64,000 bases of DNA from Actinospineispora eucalypti (GCA_014208095.1 JACHMT010000001.1:3162001-3226000), one strand, 5' to 3'; shown: positions 35,872-45,392, counted from the first letter of the stretch. Notes: generated by a model from the sequence alone, not told the origin. A program made the numbers and translations.

Positions 35872-36807
35872 CTACCCCGGAGCGTGTTGTTGGTGGCGTA
35901 GGAGGTCGGCGCGGCTGACGATGCCCACGATCTGGTCGTGTTCAACGATGGGCAGTGTCGCTAGCCCGCCGTCGGACAGCAGCCGGCATAGTTCGTCGAA
36001 ATCGGTGTCGGGTGAGCACGCGAGGACGTCGCTGGTCATCGCGCCCCCGACGGTGGGTGAGTGGGCGGTGCGTCGAGCATCCAGCGGATCGTGGACGAGG
36101 TCGGCTTCGCTGATGATCCCGACCAGGTGGTTGCGGCGGTCGACGACCGGTAGCGCGGTGAACCGGTTGTTGATCAGCAGCCGGGCGGCCTGTTCGGTGG
36201 GGGTCTGCTCGGTGACAGTCACCAGGCCTGAGCTGGTCATGACATCCCTCGCGCGCAACGGTGTTGTGCCCGCGCCCGGTGTGATGTCTGTGGAGGCAAC
36301 GACCAGGTCCCGGCCAGCACCGGCCAGGTGGCCGGCTGGTCGGCTGGCAAGATCGGGTGCCAGGGGTGGGCGGGTCGGGGCGTGGAAGGGATAGATGCAG
36401 CGCAGCGCGAGCCGGCCGAGCTTGCCGCCGCGTGGCCGGTGGCGCAGCAGATCGGCTCGGGTGACGACGCCGACCAGGACGTCGTGCTCCACGATCGGCA
36501 TCACCCGCAGGTCGCCATAGGTGCGTAGCCGGTGCGCCAGCACGCCGACGTTCGCTTCGGGCGACATGTAGAGCACCTCGGTGTTCATCACCGCTCCCAC
36601 GGTGTCGTGCAGCAACGCGCGCCGGTTGTGTAGCTCGCGCAGCAGGTCGGCTGTGCTGAGGATGCCGATCAGCCGGTTGTGTTCGTCCACCACCGGCACA
36701 GCGCTGAACCGGTGACCAACCAGCAACTGCACGGCGCGCGCGATCGGGGTCTGCGCGCGCGCCGCGATCACCCGTCGCGTCATGATTTCCCGAGCACGCA
36801 AAACCAT
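35872..36807 (-). CDS. Protein with four CBS domains
   Basis: This 311-aa protein consists of two CBS pairs joined by a linker (about residues 130-185). Repeats begin at MTRRVIAARAQTPIARAVQL, MNTEVLYMSPEANVGVLAHR, MTSSGLVTVTEQTPTEQAAR and MTSDVLACSPDTDFDELCRL. CBS pairs (Bateman modules) bind adenosyl nucleotides such as AMP or ATP and regulate partners. No enzymatic domain is attached, so it is likely a free sensor. It begins with GTG at 36807. Confidence 0.9.
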   Translation of the reverse strand: MVLRAREIMTRRVIAARAQTPIARAVQLLVGHRFSAVPVVDEHNRLIGILSTADLLRELHNRRALLHDTVGAVMNTEVLYMSPEANVGVLAHRLRTYGDLRVMPIVEHDVLVGVVTRADLLRHRPRGGKLGRLALRCIYPFHAPTRPPLAPDLASRPAGHLAGAGRDLVVASTDITPGAGTTPLRARDVMTSSGLVTVTEQTPTEQAARLLINNRFTALPVVDRRNHLVGIISEADLVHDPLDARRTAHSPTVGGAMTSDVLACSPDTDFDELCRLLSDGGLATLPIVEHDQIVGIVSRADLLRHQQHAPG

Positions 36808-37249
36808 AACAAAGTATACGCCGGCCGGAATCCGATTCGTCGCATTTCTCGGCGTTGCCCGGCAGCATCTGGACGTTCCCAGACTCGCTTGAGCGACGTC
36901 CGAGCACGCGCGGGTGAGGACTGGAGCCGGTCGGTGTCAGACACAAGGACTCGCCAGAACGTGCTGCCGGCTCACCCCGTCTGATCGGGAAAGGAATCGG
37001 TGAGGAATTTCCGCGCCACACCGGCGGCACGCTCGCTGGCCGCGGCGAGCGACGCGAGGCGCTCCCCAGGCCAGTATCGCCGTACTCGACCGCGAGGGCG
37101 GACAGCCAGAAGGCAGTGTCCGCGCCGCGGACACTCGGTAACCACTGCTGATCGTTCGCGGACGGGTGGCCATGCGCGGCTCGTTTCGGCGCGGTGGCGG
37201 GGGCGTGGCGCCGCGTCAGGAGTGCGTGCCCAGAACGCTGACGAACGCG
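36808..37249. other. Intergenic with a possible small minus-strand gene
   Basis: The minus strand at about 36972-37120 reads CLLAVRPRGRVRRYWPGERL and ASERAAGVARKFLTDSF before a stop at 36972. It has protein-like composition but no clear start. It could be a fragment of a small accessory protein. Confidence 0.3.
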
Positions 37250-37513
37250 TCAGCCGGGGCTCAGGTCGTTGGCGATGGTCGGGCATGGCCACACCTGGTC
37301 GCAGGTGAGGCACGGTGCTCGTTTCCCCGGTCCGGCGGGACGGTGTTCGTCCGCGTGCTGTTCGAACTGGCGCGCCCAGAACAGGTAATCCCCGCCTCGG
37401 TGCTGGTAGTCGCGGATCTTCACACGTAGCTCCGCCCAGACCACATCCCGCGGCCTCCGTCGCACGATCGCGGTCCACTGATCCACTCCTGGCACGGCGA
37501 CAACGCTACCCAT
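37250..37513 (-). CDS. Small hypothetical protein with Cys motif
   Basis: An 87-aa frame from ATG 37513 (MGSVVAVPGVDQWTAIV) with RVKIRDYQHRGGDYLFWARQ and a C-terminal CLTCDQVWPCPT, which could bind zinc. Proteins ending in CxxCxxxWPC recur as small accessory proteins in actinobacterial integrative elements (family knowledge, not verified). Function unknown. Confidence 0.45.
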   Translation of the reverse strand: MGSVVAVPGVDQWTAIVRRRPRDVVWAELRVKIRDYQHRGGDYLFWARQFEQHADEHRPAGPGKRAPCLTCDQVWPCPTIANDLSPG

Positions 37514-37788
37514 GCGGCGCGACAGCCTCGGGGCGGACCTATGCACACGTCGAGACGGGCACCCGTGCAAGGGGCGGCTACGGGCCGGGGTGGGTCAGTC
37601 GGGAGGTTCGTCCGCCGTGCGGCTCCGCGCCGCCGGTTGTGCCGGGCGGCGGGTTGCGCGCGCCGCTGGTCGGTCAGGGGGTGGGCCGGTCGTGGTTGGT
37701 GGGCCGGTCGGGTGGGCGTGTTCGGCGGGGGCGGCTGGCGAGGCGTGTGGGTGGGTGTGGCTGGCGTTGCCGTCGCCGTGCTGGCCGG

Positions 37789-38183
37789 TCATGCCTGGCG
37801 GAACTGGTCGGGCGGGTGGGGCTGGTTGAGCCCGCCGCCGTGGTGGCCGGGTAGTGCGGTGATCCGGTAGCGGCCGGCCGTGGTGCCGGTGTTGCCGGCG
37901 GGCCACCAGATCGGCCCGGCTGGGTCGCCTAGGGCGGTGATTTGCGCGGTGTTGGTGGTGTGGTGGCCAGCCGCACCACCGTCGGCCCGGCGGGCCCGTA
38001 GCGGCCCCGGATGGCGCGCTGCAGCACTTGCAGGTGGGTGTGGGCGCCGGCCTGGCCGGCTGCCTTGGCCAGTTGGCCGTCGGGGCTGCCCGGCGATGCG
38101 GATGGTGACGCATGGCTGCATGCGGCGAGCGCGCCGAGGGTGATCAGCTCGGGTGCGAGCCGTTTGGCCAGTGAGGTCCTCAC
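37789..38183 (-). pseudogene. Small lipoprotein, probably frameshifted
   Basis: A GTG at 38183 after AAAGGAACACC starts a signal peptide ending ITLGALAAC, a lipobox. The first frame runs to about VVRLATT. A one-base shift near 37955 gives TNTAQITALGDPAGPIWWPA and ends at 37789. It follows the carrier/beta-helix gene by 15 bp, so it may be the last gene of that operon. Confidence 0.45.
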
Positions 38184-38197
38184 CTGAGGTGTTCCTT

Positions 38198-40687
38198 TCA
38201 GCGCAGTTCGGTGGCCGGGTTGCCGATCCAGCGGGTGCGGGGTGTGGTCTGCTCGCCCTTCATCAGGAAGCCGTCGGTCTCCAGGACGCTGCCGTCACCC
38301 AGCTGGGTGCCGTAGTGCACCAGCGAGTTGATGCCCAGTGTGCAGCCGTTGCCGATGGTGACGTGGTCGGACTTGAAGGTGCCGTCCTCCTGCGAGTGGG
38401 GCTGGATCCTGCTGGCCGCGTTCAGTGTGCAGTCATCGCCGATCGTGGTCAGCGATTTTTCCGAGATGTACCCGGCGCCGTCGTCGAACAGCCGCCGGCC
38501 GACCCGGGCGCCGCCCAGCCGCCAGACCAGGCCCTTGAACGGCGTGCCGTTGAACAGCGGCTCGTAGTGGAAGTTGGCCAGCTTCCAGTACCGCTCGTGC
38601 CGCCAGAACTGGCGGTCGTAGATCGAGCAGAACACCGGGGCCAGGCGGCGGAACCCCGTGGCGGCCCGTTCGACCAGCGCGAAGTACAGCGTGCTGAACA
38701 CCACTGCGACCACCCCGGCCGCCGCCACCGCCAGCACGCCGTGCGGGCGGTAGAAGACCGCCGTCAGGGCCGCCAGCATGGCCAGCGCCACGAAGTGGAC
38801 CAGCCGGACCAGCAGGTACACCGCCATGCCGCCCAGGTTGTGCCGGTTCTTGGCCCGCAGCCGCTTGCGGAACTCGTCGCCGACCAGCAGGTGGTCGAAC
38901 CGGCTGTCCCGTTCCACCGAGCGGGGGATCTCGAAGGCCGGCGAGCCGAGCAGCCCGACGCCCTGGCGCGGCGGCCCGTCCACCGGGACCGCCACCTTGG
39001 TGGCCAGCAGGCAGTTGGCGCCGGTCCGGCTCCCGCTCGGGTAGGCGATGTGGTTGCCGAGGAAGTTGTCCGGCCCGATGGTGGCCTGGCGGACCCGGAA
39101 GGAGGTGGTGGAGTAGTCCGAGTTGATCACCGAAAGGCCGTCGGCGATCATCGTGCCGCTGCCGACCTTGGTCAGCTTGGGGTGGTCCTGCTTGACGTCC
39201 AGGCCGAAGTTCGAGCCGCTCTGCACCACGTGGGACAGGTCGTAGCCGATCCAGCGCAGGAAGTTCACGATGTAGGAGCTGTCGCCCAATAGGTAGGTGA
39301 ACCGTGGTGTGTTGGTCATCCGGGTGACCGTCCGGTGCAGCCAGTAGTGGATGCCGTACAGCGGATAGACCCGGTCCCGGACTAGGAAACGGCTGAGGAT
39401 TCTCGGCACGACGCCGACGTAGAGAAGGGCGAACAGGAACGAGTCGAAGAAGATCGCTACCGAGACGACCAGGACCTCGAGGTAGAACGTGGTCTGCGAG
39501 ACGCTGAGCAGGCCGGGGCGCAGCTGGGTGAACCCGTCGCCCAGCATGACCTTCACGACGGTGAACATCGCGGCCAGCACTGGGGGGCCGAACAGCACCA
39601 GCCGCAGCACCTGCCAGGTCGAGAACAGGAACCGGCGCAGCCCGACGCGGTGGATCGGGGGCAGCGTGCGGTAGTTGGCCCGGCCCGGCCGGGCCGGGCA
39701 GCCGTGCCAGCGCTGGTTCGGCGGAACCGTCTGGCCGGGGTGCAGCGAGGAGGCGTGGCCCAGCTGGGAACCGGTGGACATCCAGGTGTTGATGTCCAGC
39801 ACGGTCGACTCGCTGACCAGCACGTTGTCGCCCAGCGTGACCCGGCCGGTGGTGATCACCCCCGCGTGGGCGCGGTAGCCGCTGAAGTACGAGTCCTTGC
39901 GGATGATGGTGTCGGTGCCGATGGTTAGCAGGTCGGTGCACACTGGCACGTGGTTGGACAGGATGATCACCCCGGGTCCGATCTTCGCGCCCAGCGCCCG
40001 CAGGTACATCGTGTACAGCGGGGTGCCGACGAACAGCACCATCGGGTTGACCCGGATCAGCGTCTTGACCAGCCAGAACCGCAGGTACCGCAGGCTCCAC
40101 ACCCGGATCTGCGTGGGCTTCCAGCGACCGATGAGCACCCATTTCGCCAGGATCGGCAGCAGGCAGAAGCCGGCCAGGCTGGCCAGGCCGAACACCACCG
40201 CGCGCTCGTAGACGTGGACCCACCCGATGCCGGTGGAGATCCACTGGAACCCTGTGACCATCAGCAGTGCGCCCAGGTACGCCGCGCCGAGGAACAGCAG
40301 CACCTGCACCGCACCGCAGGTCAGGTAGCTGACCGTGCTCGCCGGCGCGACCGTGGGAAGTGGCGCGACCGGCGGCCGTTTCGGCCGGCTCGGCGTCGGC
40401 GAGACAGCCCTGGTCAGTCCCCGCACGGTCGGGTTGCGGTAGACGTCCTTCATGGAGATCGCCGGCAGGTCGGGGTGCTTGCGGACCCGGGCGCAGAAGT
40501 GCGCCATCCGCATCGAGTCGGCGTCCAGGTCGCGGAAGAAGTGGCTGTTCACCGAGACCTGGGGTGCCTTGGTGACGTCCGCGAGCAGCTCGCCGAGCGT
40601 CCGCTCGAGCTGGGTCGTGGCGTCGGTGCACCTGGTCGGTTGCGGCCATTCGGGCGCCCGGTTGCCCCCCAGGGTGTTGAGGGACAC
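38198..40687 (-). CDS. Pls/PosA-like protein: carrier domain, membrane helices, beta-helix repeats
   Basis: An 829-aa protein. Residues about 20-90 form a carrier domain with the phosphopantetheine Ser in DLDADSMRMAHF. Several membrane segments follow (GAVQVLLFLGAAYLGALLMV; VVFGLASLAGFCLLPILAKW; more at 280-360 and 575-620). Three blocks of left-handed beta-helix hexapeptides (LGAKIGPGVIILSNHVPV; IADGLSVINSDYSTTSF; IGNGCTLGINSLVHYG) look like acyltransferase folds. This matches the C-terminal half of Pls/PosA-type peptide synthetases but has no adenylation domain. GTG 40687 follows GGGAGCTGACC, 2 bp from the upstream gene's stop. Confidence 0.82.
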   Translation of the reverse strand: MSLNTLGGNRAPEWPQPTRCTDATTQLERTLGELLADVTKAPQVSVNSHFFRDLDADSMRMAHFCARVRKHPDLPAISMKDVYRNPTVRGLTRAVSPTPSRPKRPPVAPLPTVAPASTVSYLTCGAVQVLLFLGAAYLGALLMVTGFQWISTGIGWVHVYERAVVFGLASLAGFCLLPILAKWVLIGRWKPTQIRVWSLRYLRFWLVKTLIRVNPMVLFVGTPLYTMYLRALGAKIGPGVIILSNHVPVCTDLLTIGTDTIIRKDSYFSGYRAHAGVITTGRVTLGDNVLVSESTVLDINTWMSTGSQLGHASSLHPGQTVPPNQRWHGCPARPGRANYRTLPPIHRVGLRRFLFSTWQVLRLVLFGPPVLAAMFTVVKVMLGDGFTQLRPGLLSVSQTTFYLEVLVVSVAIFFDSFLFALLYVGVVPRILSRFLVRDRVYPLYGIHYWLHRTVTRMTNTPRFTYLLGDSSYIVNFLRWIGYDLSHVVQSGSNFGLDVKQDHPKLTKVGSGTMIADGLSVINSDYSTTSFRVRQATIGPDNFLGNHIAYPSGSRTGANCLLATKVAVPVDGPPRQGVGLLGSPAFEIPRSVERDSRFDHLLVGDEFRKRLRAKNRHNLGGMAVYLLVRLVHFVALAMLAALTAVFYRPHGVLAVAAAGVVAVVFSTLYFALVERAATGFRRLAPVFCSIYDRQFWRHERYWKLANFHYEPLFNGTPFKGLVWRLGGARVGRRLFDDGAGYISEKSLTTIGDDCTLNAASRIQPHSQEDGTFKSDHVTIGNGCTLGINSLVHYGTQLGDGSVLETDGFLMKGEQTTPRTRWIGNPATELR

Positions 40688-40689
40688 GG

Positions 40690-41694
40690 TCAGCTCCCGG
40701 TGCGAGAGGTCGACAGGGACCCGGCGCCGACCGCTTCCGGCTGGTCGCCGTACAGGTCCCGTGTCCAGGTGCAGTGGTAGACGGTGTCCAGGTAGCGCTC
40801 GCCCAGGTCGGGGGAGATGGCCACCGCGGTCAGGCCGGGCGTGTCGTGGCGGGCCAACCAGTCCGTCGCGGCGCTGACCACCGTGCCGGTGGAGCCGCCG
40901 AACAGGAACCCGGCCCTGGCCAGCCGGTGGCAGGTGCGCACCGTGTCCGCCTCGGCGACGTGCAGTACCTCGTCCACGTAGGACTCGTCCAGCAACGCCG
41001 GCCGGACGCTGGTGCCCAGGCCCGGGATCATCCGCCGCCCCGGCTCGCCGCCGAAGGTGACCGAGCCCACCGTGTCCACGGCCACGATTCGCACCGGCCG
41101 GTGCCCGTGCTGTTGTCGCTGCTTGAAGTAGCGGGCGCAGCCCATCAGGGTCCCGGTGGTGCCGGCCCCGATGAACAGCACGTCCAGCTCGGGGAACGCC
41201 TCGGCGATGGCCGGTGCGGTGGCGTGGTAGTGGGCCAGCCAGCTGTTCGGGTTGGCGTACTGGTTGAGCCAGAAGTACCGCGAGTCGGCCGCGCAGAGCG
41301 CCCGGACGTGGTCGATCCGCGCGCCGAGCAAACCCCCCTCGGCGGTCGGCTCGGTGATCACGTGCACCTGGCTGCCCAGCGCCTCCATCATCCGCCGGGC
41401 GGCCAGATTGCACCGGTAGTCGGTGACGCACACGAACCGGTAGCCCTTGCTTGCCGCCACCATGGCCAGCGCCACGCCCAGGTTCCCAGACGACGACTCG
41501 ACCAGGACCGTGTCCGGGGCGAGCAGGCCGTCGCGCTCGGCGGCCTGCACCATCGCGCGGGCCACCTTCAGCTTGATCGAGCCAGCGAAGTTGAAGCCCT
41601 CGCACTTCAGGAACAGCGAGTGCCCGTAGGTCGACCGCAGGTCGACGTATAAGTCTTCCTCGGTGTACTCATATGGAGCGGAGATGACAGTCAC
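40690..41694 (-). CDS. SbnA-like PLP-dependent synthase
   Basis: A 334-aa fold-type II PLP enzyme of the cysteine synthase family. The PLP Lys lies in FNFAGSIKLKVARAM, the phosphate-binding loop is SSSGNLGVALAM and GAGTTGTL. It resembles SbnA, which joins phosphoserine and glutamate on the route to 2,3-diaminopropionate, and enzymes near poly-diaminopropionate synthetases. No SbnB-like dehydrogenase is seen nearby. GTG 41694 overlaps the stop of the 65-aa upstream gene (GTGA), and the gene downstream starts 2 bp later, so all three are coupled. Confidence 0.8.
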   Translation of the reverse strand: MTVISAPYEYTEEDLYVDLRSTYGHSLFLKCEGFNFAGSIKLKVARAMVQAAERDGLLAPDTVLVESSSGNLGVALAMVAASKGYRFVCVTDYRCNLAARRMMEALGSQVHVITEPTAEGGLLGARIDHVRALCAADSRYFWLNQYANPNSWLAHYHATAPAIAEAFPELDVLFIGAGTTGTLMGCARYFKQRQQHGHRPVRIVAVDTVGSVTFGGEPGRRMIPGLGTSVRPALLDESYVDEVLHVAEADTVRTCHRLARAGFLFGGSTGTVVSAATDWLARHDTPGLTAVAISPDLGERYLDTVYHCTWTRDLYGDQPEAVGAGSLSTSRTGS

Positions 41695-41888
41695 GATCGA
41701 GTCCCGCTCGGGTGGCGCACCGGGAAACCCAGCTGGCGTAGTACTGCCACCGCCTCACCGGGGACCCTGACCATGTGCTCCGCCGTGCCCGGGCGCGGGC
41801 GGCGCGCCCATCGCGGCAGCGCGGTGGCCCCGCCGGCCCGCGGCACGTCCTGCCAGCAATCCCCGCCGGACCCGACTAGCGTCGTCAT
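41691..41888 (-). CDS. Short 65-aa protein heading the SbnA/Pls-like operon
   Basis: ATG 41888 is preceded by GGAGGGGGAG, one of the strongest ribosome sites in the window, and the stop overlaps the SbnA-like start. The sequence begins MTTLVGSGGDCWQDVP and contains EHMVRVPGEAVAVLRQLGF. I do not recognise it. It might be a small regulatory or accessory protein, or a peptide substrate. There is one Cys only and no signal peptide. Confidence 0.55.
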   Translation of the reverse strand: MTTLVGSGGDCWQDVPRAGGATALPRWARRPRPGTAEHMVRVPGEAVAVLRQLGFPVRHPSGTRS

Positions 41889-42637
41889 CGATCTCCCCCT
41901 CCGCTCGCGCCGGTCAAGCCTTGATTAACCTCTGCCCCGGCTGTGCTGTCGACCCCATTGCCGGGGGCCGTTACCGGGGGCTCTCAGCGATCAGCTGTCG
42001 CATCGATACTCAGGTGTCTGACATTGGCCGCGCCGACATGGTGGACGGTTCACCCGGCATCTACTCGAAGATTTCTTTTGTCGTTATTTGGTAACTGATT
42101 CAGCGAGATTGGGTTCGTTACCTCGGCTGTCACGCGAGTTACTGCTGGGAAGGAAGGGGGCGGCCGCCGCGCGTCGCCCGGCCAGAAAACCGCTTGACCT
42201 GGGGTAGAGTCGATCGCCGTGCGCTCGCTCGACTTTCTCGCCGCAACCCGGAGTTCTGTCGCGATCCGGCTTACTCTTCATCCCTGACGGAGGCGAGAAA
42301 GGCGTCGTCGTGATGGTTCTGTAATGGCTCTTCATCCACCAGCGTGGACGTCGAATCCGGTGGCGTGACGGCCAGACAACGTAGCGCTGGGGCTTGGCCG
42401 GTGGTAGACCACTGTGTTGGTGGCGCCGATCAGTTGTTCCGGTGTGCTCAGGAAACTGTTACCTGGTTCACAGGCTGGGCACAGTCATGCGCATTGGACT
42501 GGAGTTTGATACGCGCAGATTTGATGGCGTTTAGGGCGATCCGCGGCCGAGACGTGAGCAGGCGTTCAAACCGCTCGGAGCAGGCGGTGCGCGGCGTTGC
42601 GCGGTCACCAGGAGCCGGATCATGGGGGGCGGTTGGG
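41889..42637. promoter_or_regulatory. Large divergent intergenic region
   Basis: About 750 bp between the minus-strand peptide/SbnA operon and the plus-strand BPL_N gene. It is less GC-rich than the genes (for example TTTCTTTTGTCGTTATTTGG near 42072). It likely holds both promoters. No operator or riboswitch was recognised. Confidence 0.45.
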
Positions 42638-43429
42638 GTGTATCGGAGTAGACGGACCCGACGGGTGGGACGGGTCATGGTGTTGGTCGCGGTGGCCGCG
42701 GTGCTGCTGGTGGCTGTATTGCTCTTGGTGGGCGGACACCCCTCGGGTGCTTTGGCGCCCGCCGCCGGGTCCGGCGCGGCCTCCAACGAGCGCCCGTTGG
42801 CATTGATCTACCGCAACCCTCCGCTGGCGGACAAGGATGACGCCGCCGACGCGGCGGCCATGTTGCAGGCCTCGCCGTACCAGTTCCGCATCCAATACGT
42901 GGGCCCCAACGACCTGACGGCCGAGCTGTTGAACCAGGCGGCGCTGTTTGTCGAACCCGGCGGCGAGGTTGAGACAGAGACCGCCAAAGAGGATTTCGCG
43001 CACGAGATCCCGCTGGTCAACCAGTACGTCGCCGAAGGTGGCCGGTACCTGGGGATCTGTGCCGGGGGTTTCGTGGCCGGCGAAGAGGGTTACGACGTGT
43101 TCCCCGGCCGGGTGGGCAGCTACGTCGACAGCGCGGGTGCGGAGGCCGAGTCCGACAAGGATCAGGCCATTCAGATCATCTGGCGCGACGGGTCAAAACG
43201 GACCGTCGATTTCCAGGACGGCAACTACTTCGCCATCCCGCCCGGTACTCCCGGGGTGACGGTGATGGCCACCTACACCAACGGTTTGCCCGCCGCCGCG
43301 GTCGCTGCCCACGGCAAAGGAAAGTCCGCGTTCATCGGCCCGCACTTCGAATCTGCCCCCGATGACGACTCCGATGACCACACCAACTTCGGCCTCGACT
43401 TCGAACTGCTCGACGTCCTCATGCGTTGA
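42638..43429 (+). CDS. Membrane-anchored BPL_N (GATase1-like) domain protein
   Basis: A 263-aa protein starting with a basic stretch (VYRSRRTRRVGRV) and one membrane helix (VLVAVAAVLLVAVLLLVGG). The rest is a flavodoxin-like GATase1 domain of the biotin-protein-ligase N-terminal (BPL_N) type, with GGRYLGICAGGFVAG holding the nucleophile-like Cys and a late SAFIGPHFES. Such domains are found alone in many actinobacteria; activity is unknown. The frame is open upstream to 42344. GTG 42638 is chosen because it puts the anchor at the N-terminus. Confidence 0.7.
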   Translation: MYRSRRTRRVGRVMVLVAVAAVLLVAVLLLVGGHPSGALAPAAGSGAASNERPLALIYRNPPLADKDDAADAAAMLQASPYQFRIQYVGPNDLTAELLNQAALFVEPGGEVETETAKEDFAHEIPLVNQYVAEGGRYLGICAGGFVAGEEGYDVFPGRVGSYVDSAGAEAESDKDQAIQIIWRDGSKRTVDFQDGNYFAIPPGTPGVTVMATYTNGLPAAAVAAHGKGKSAFIGPHFESAPDDDSDDHTNFGLDFELLDVLMR

Positions 43430-43566
43430 GCACCGCTCATCCCCGGGTGCCTGACCATGATCCAACGACAGATTGGTGGGCGGCATGTGCAGGTGGGTGT
43501 ACCCGAAGGCGCAGCGGTGAATGCAGAGAGCCTGGCGACCAGGTCGTAGGGCACCGCTTACCCCGG

Positions 43567-43683
43567 TCATCGATACGGTGATTGTGGCGACCGGTTACGT
43601 TTTGATGACAGATGCCGGAGGCTGGGCGGCGGAACATCCGGGTCCACTCCCGGTGAATCAGTAGCCCACCTCCCGATGTGCAT
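43567..43683 (-). CDS. Candidate short peptide, paralogue A
   Basis: A 38-codon frame starting MHIGRWATDSPGVDPD then VPPPSL. It matches paralogue B at 44154 over the first 24 codons, with substitutions at several codon positions while the frame is kept. GGATGG lies just upstream. Function unknown, could be a decayed or real peptide gene. Confidence 0.4.
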   Translation of the reverse strand: MHIGRWATDSPGVDPDVPPPSLRHLSSKRNRSPQSPYR

Positions 43684-43959
43684 TCCATCCATCCGAGCAT
43701 GGGGATCTCGCCGGGCTCGGATGGTCGACGGAGGGCGGTGTGCCGAGGGGCGCCACTCGGCCAGGCAAAGCGGGCGGGGTGTGGACCCGTAGGTGCTGGT
43801 CACACGTGCGATGCCGGGAAAGCTGTCGCCCGGTTCTGGGTGTTGGGCGACAGCCCCCTTCCCGTCCGGCTCATCTGTCCCCGAGTAAGCCGTAGTGGAT
43901 TCGGCAAGTGTAGACCCGTGTTGGTCGCGTTCCCGTCAGGGGTTGGAATAGCGCGCCAC
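43684..43959. other. Intergenic, no gene seen
   Basis: Sequence between the two related short frames. No motif recognised. Confidence 0.3.
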
Positions 43960-44154
43960 TCACCCATGCCGGATGAATTTGAGGATGCTGATTGGACGGT
44001 GAAGTAGTCGAAAAGGGTGTCTTTCGGTGTTGCGGTCTGCGTGTAAAGTCTGGGCGCCCGGATGAGCCGTTTCCTGGCCTCCTCTGCCGAGGTTAGGCGG
44101 CGGCCCATCCGGGTCTACTTTCGGTGAATCAGTAGCCCACATGCTGATGCGCAT
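43960..44154 (-). CDS. Candidate short peptide, paralogue B
   Basis: A 64-codon frame starting MRISMWATDSPKVDPD then GPPPNL. The ATG lies 7 bases after CAGGAGG, a strong ribosome site. The first 24 codons match paralogue A; the remaining sequence does not. No signal peptide or Cys. It does not match a family I know. Confidence 0.45.
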   Translation of the reverse strand: MRISMWATDSPKVDPDGPPPNLGRGGQETAHPGAQTLHADRNTERHPFRLLHRPISILKFIRHG

Positions 44155-44188
44155 TCCGTGCCCTCCTGAGGGGTGAGCGCCGGGCGGG

Positions 44189-45164
44189 TCAGCGCCGTGC
44201 GAGGGGCTGGGTGGCCGGCCGGGTAGCGCCCGCGTACCCCCGGGTGGGTAGCGGAGCCAGTTTCACCACGTCCCCCTGCGTCGGCGCGTGTATGACCTAC
44301 CCGTCGCCGATGACCAGGGCTACGTGCGTGATCCCGTTCGCGATGGCCGGGTTGCCGTAGAACACGAGATCACCGGGCATCAGCGGGTCGTTCGTGGCTA
44401 GGCGCGGCCCAGTACTGGCTGTCCGCGGTGCGGGCAGCACGATGCCGGCCGACCGATAGGCCTGTTGGATCAGCCCGGAGCAGTCGAACCCGCCCGGCCC
44501 GTTGCCACCCCACACGTAGGGACGGCCGAGCTGGCCGCGCGCGTAGGCGATGGCGGCCGCGGCAGCCGGATCGGCCGTGCCCCCGTCGGGCGGGGTGGAT
44601 GCGGCTTGCGGCGGTGGGGCTTGCGCGGGGCCGGTCTGGTCGGGCGCGGTCTGGTCCGGGGGGGCGCATGTCGCGGCGCCGAGCGCGGTGGCCAGGGCGC
44701 GGGCGGCGGGTTCGTGGCGGGCGTAGGCGTTCGGGGTCGCCGAGCGTTGCACGGCTTGCGCGGCGGCGGTGACCGCCATCTGTCCCCACCCGGGCACCGC
44801 TTGCAGGTGGCGGTAGAACTGGCCGGCCGCATACGTCGGGTCCATGATCTGTTCCGGCGTGCCCCACCCCTGGGAGGGCCGTTGTTGGAAGAACCCGAGA
44901 GCCCCGGTCCCCATAGGGGAGGTTGCGCAACCCGGACTCTTGCAGCGCCGCGGCGAGGCCGACCACCCAACCCTGCGCAGGGATGCCCTGTCGCTTGCCC
45001 ACGCCGATGATCACGCCAGCGTGGGCGAGCTGGTCGGAGTCAAAGCCGGCGACCGGGCCGGCCGGGCCGCTAGGCACACAGTCTCCGGTGCTGAGCGCGC
45101 CGTTGCGGGGGTTCGCGCCGCCCGCCGGGCCGGCTGGCGCGCGGCCGGCGCGATCGATGTCCAC
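44189..45164 (-). pseudogene. Lysozyme-like plus NlpC/P60 cell-wall hydrolase, broken
   Basis: The first frame reads HAGVIIGVGKRQGIPAQGWV and AAALQESGLRNLPYGDRG, a transglycosylase-like domain. A frameshift near 44905 shifts to GALGFFQQRPSQGWGTPEQ. The NlpC/P60 domain follows with QLGRPYVWGGNGPGGFDCSG (catalytic Cys), a further shift near 44425, and THVALVIGDG (catalytic His) before an in-frame TAG at 44297 that replaces Gln. The true end would be 44189. Such proteins serve actinobacterial conjugative elements. Confidence 0.75.
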
Positions 45165-45392
45165 CTGGACCTATCCGGCATGCTCGACCACGACCCGGGC
45201 TTGGCCCGCACACTGGCCTGGGCACAAACCCAACTCCACGGCAACGGAGGCAACCTGCTGATCACCGGCGCTAACGAACAACTCTGCGCCGAACTTCACG
45301 ACGCGGTGACCGAACTGCACGCCCAGCCCGGCTGGCACGACCAGTGGCCAGGCACCCTCACCTACCGGCCAGAAACAGCGGACCAGCCCTAA
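45160..45392 (+). CDS. Unknown protein, probably a C-terminal fragment
   Basis: The frame reads VHLDLSGMLDHDPGLARTLA, NGGNLLITGANEQLCAELHD and GTLTYRPETADQP to the stop at 45392. A start upstream is not evident since the cell-wall hydrolase occupies the other strand. A decayed relative lies at 34985. I do not recognise it. The alternating pattern suggests an alpha/beta fold. Confidence 0.4.

Noticed and set aside
38198..41605. An 1135-aa minus-strand open frame covering two genes
   Set aside because: The part beyond 40687 is the wrong frame of the SbnA-like gene, which has its own PLP motifs. The true carrier/beta-helix gene starts at GTG 40687 with a ribosome site.
42200..42225. TTGACC and TAGAGT near 42192-42210 as a promoter
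   Set aside because: The hexamers are only about 5 bases apart, too close for a sigma-70 promoter.
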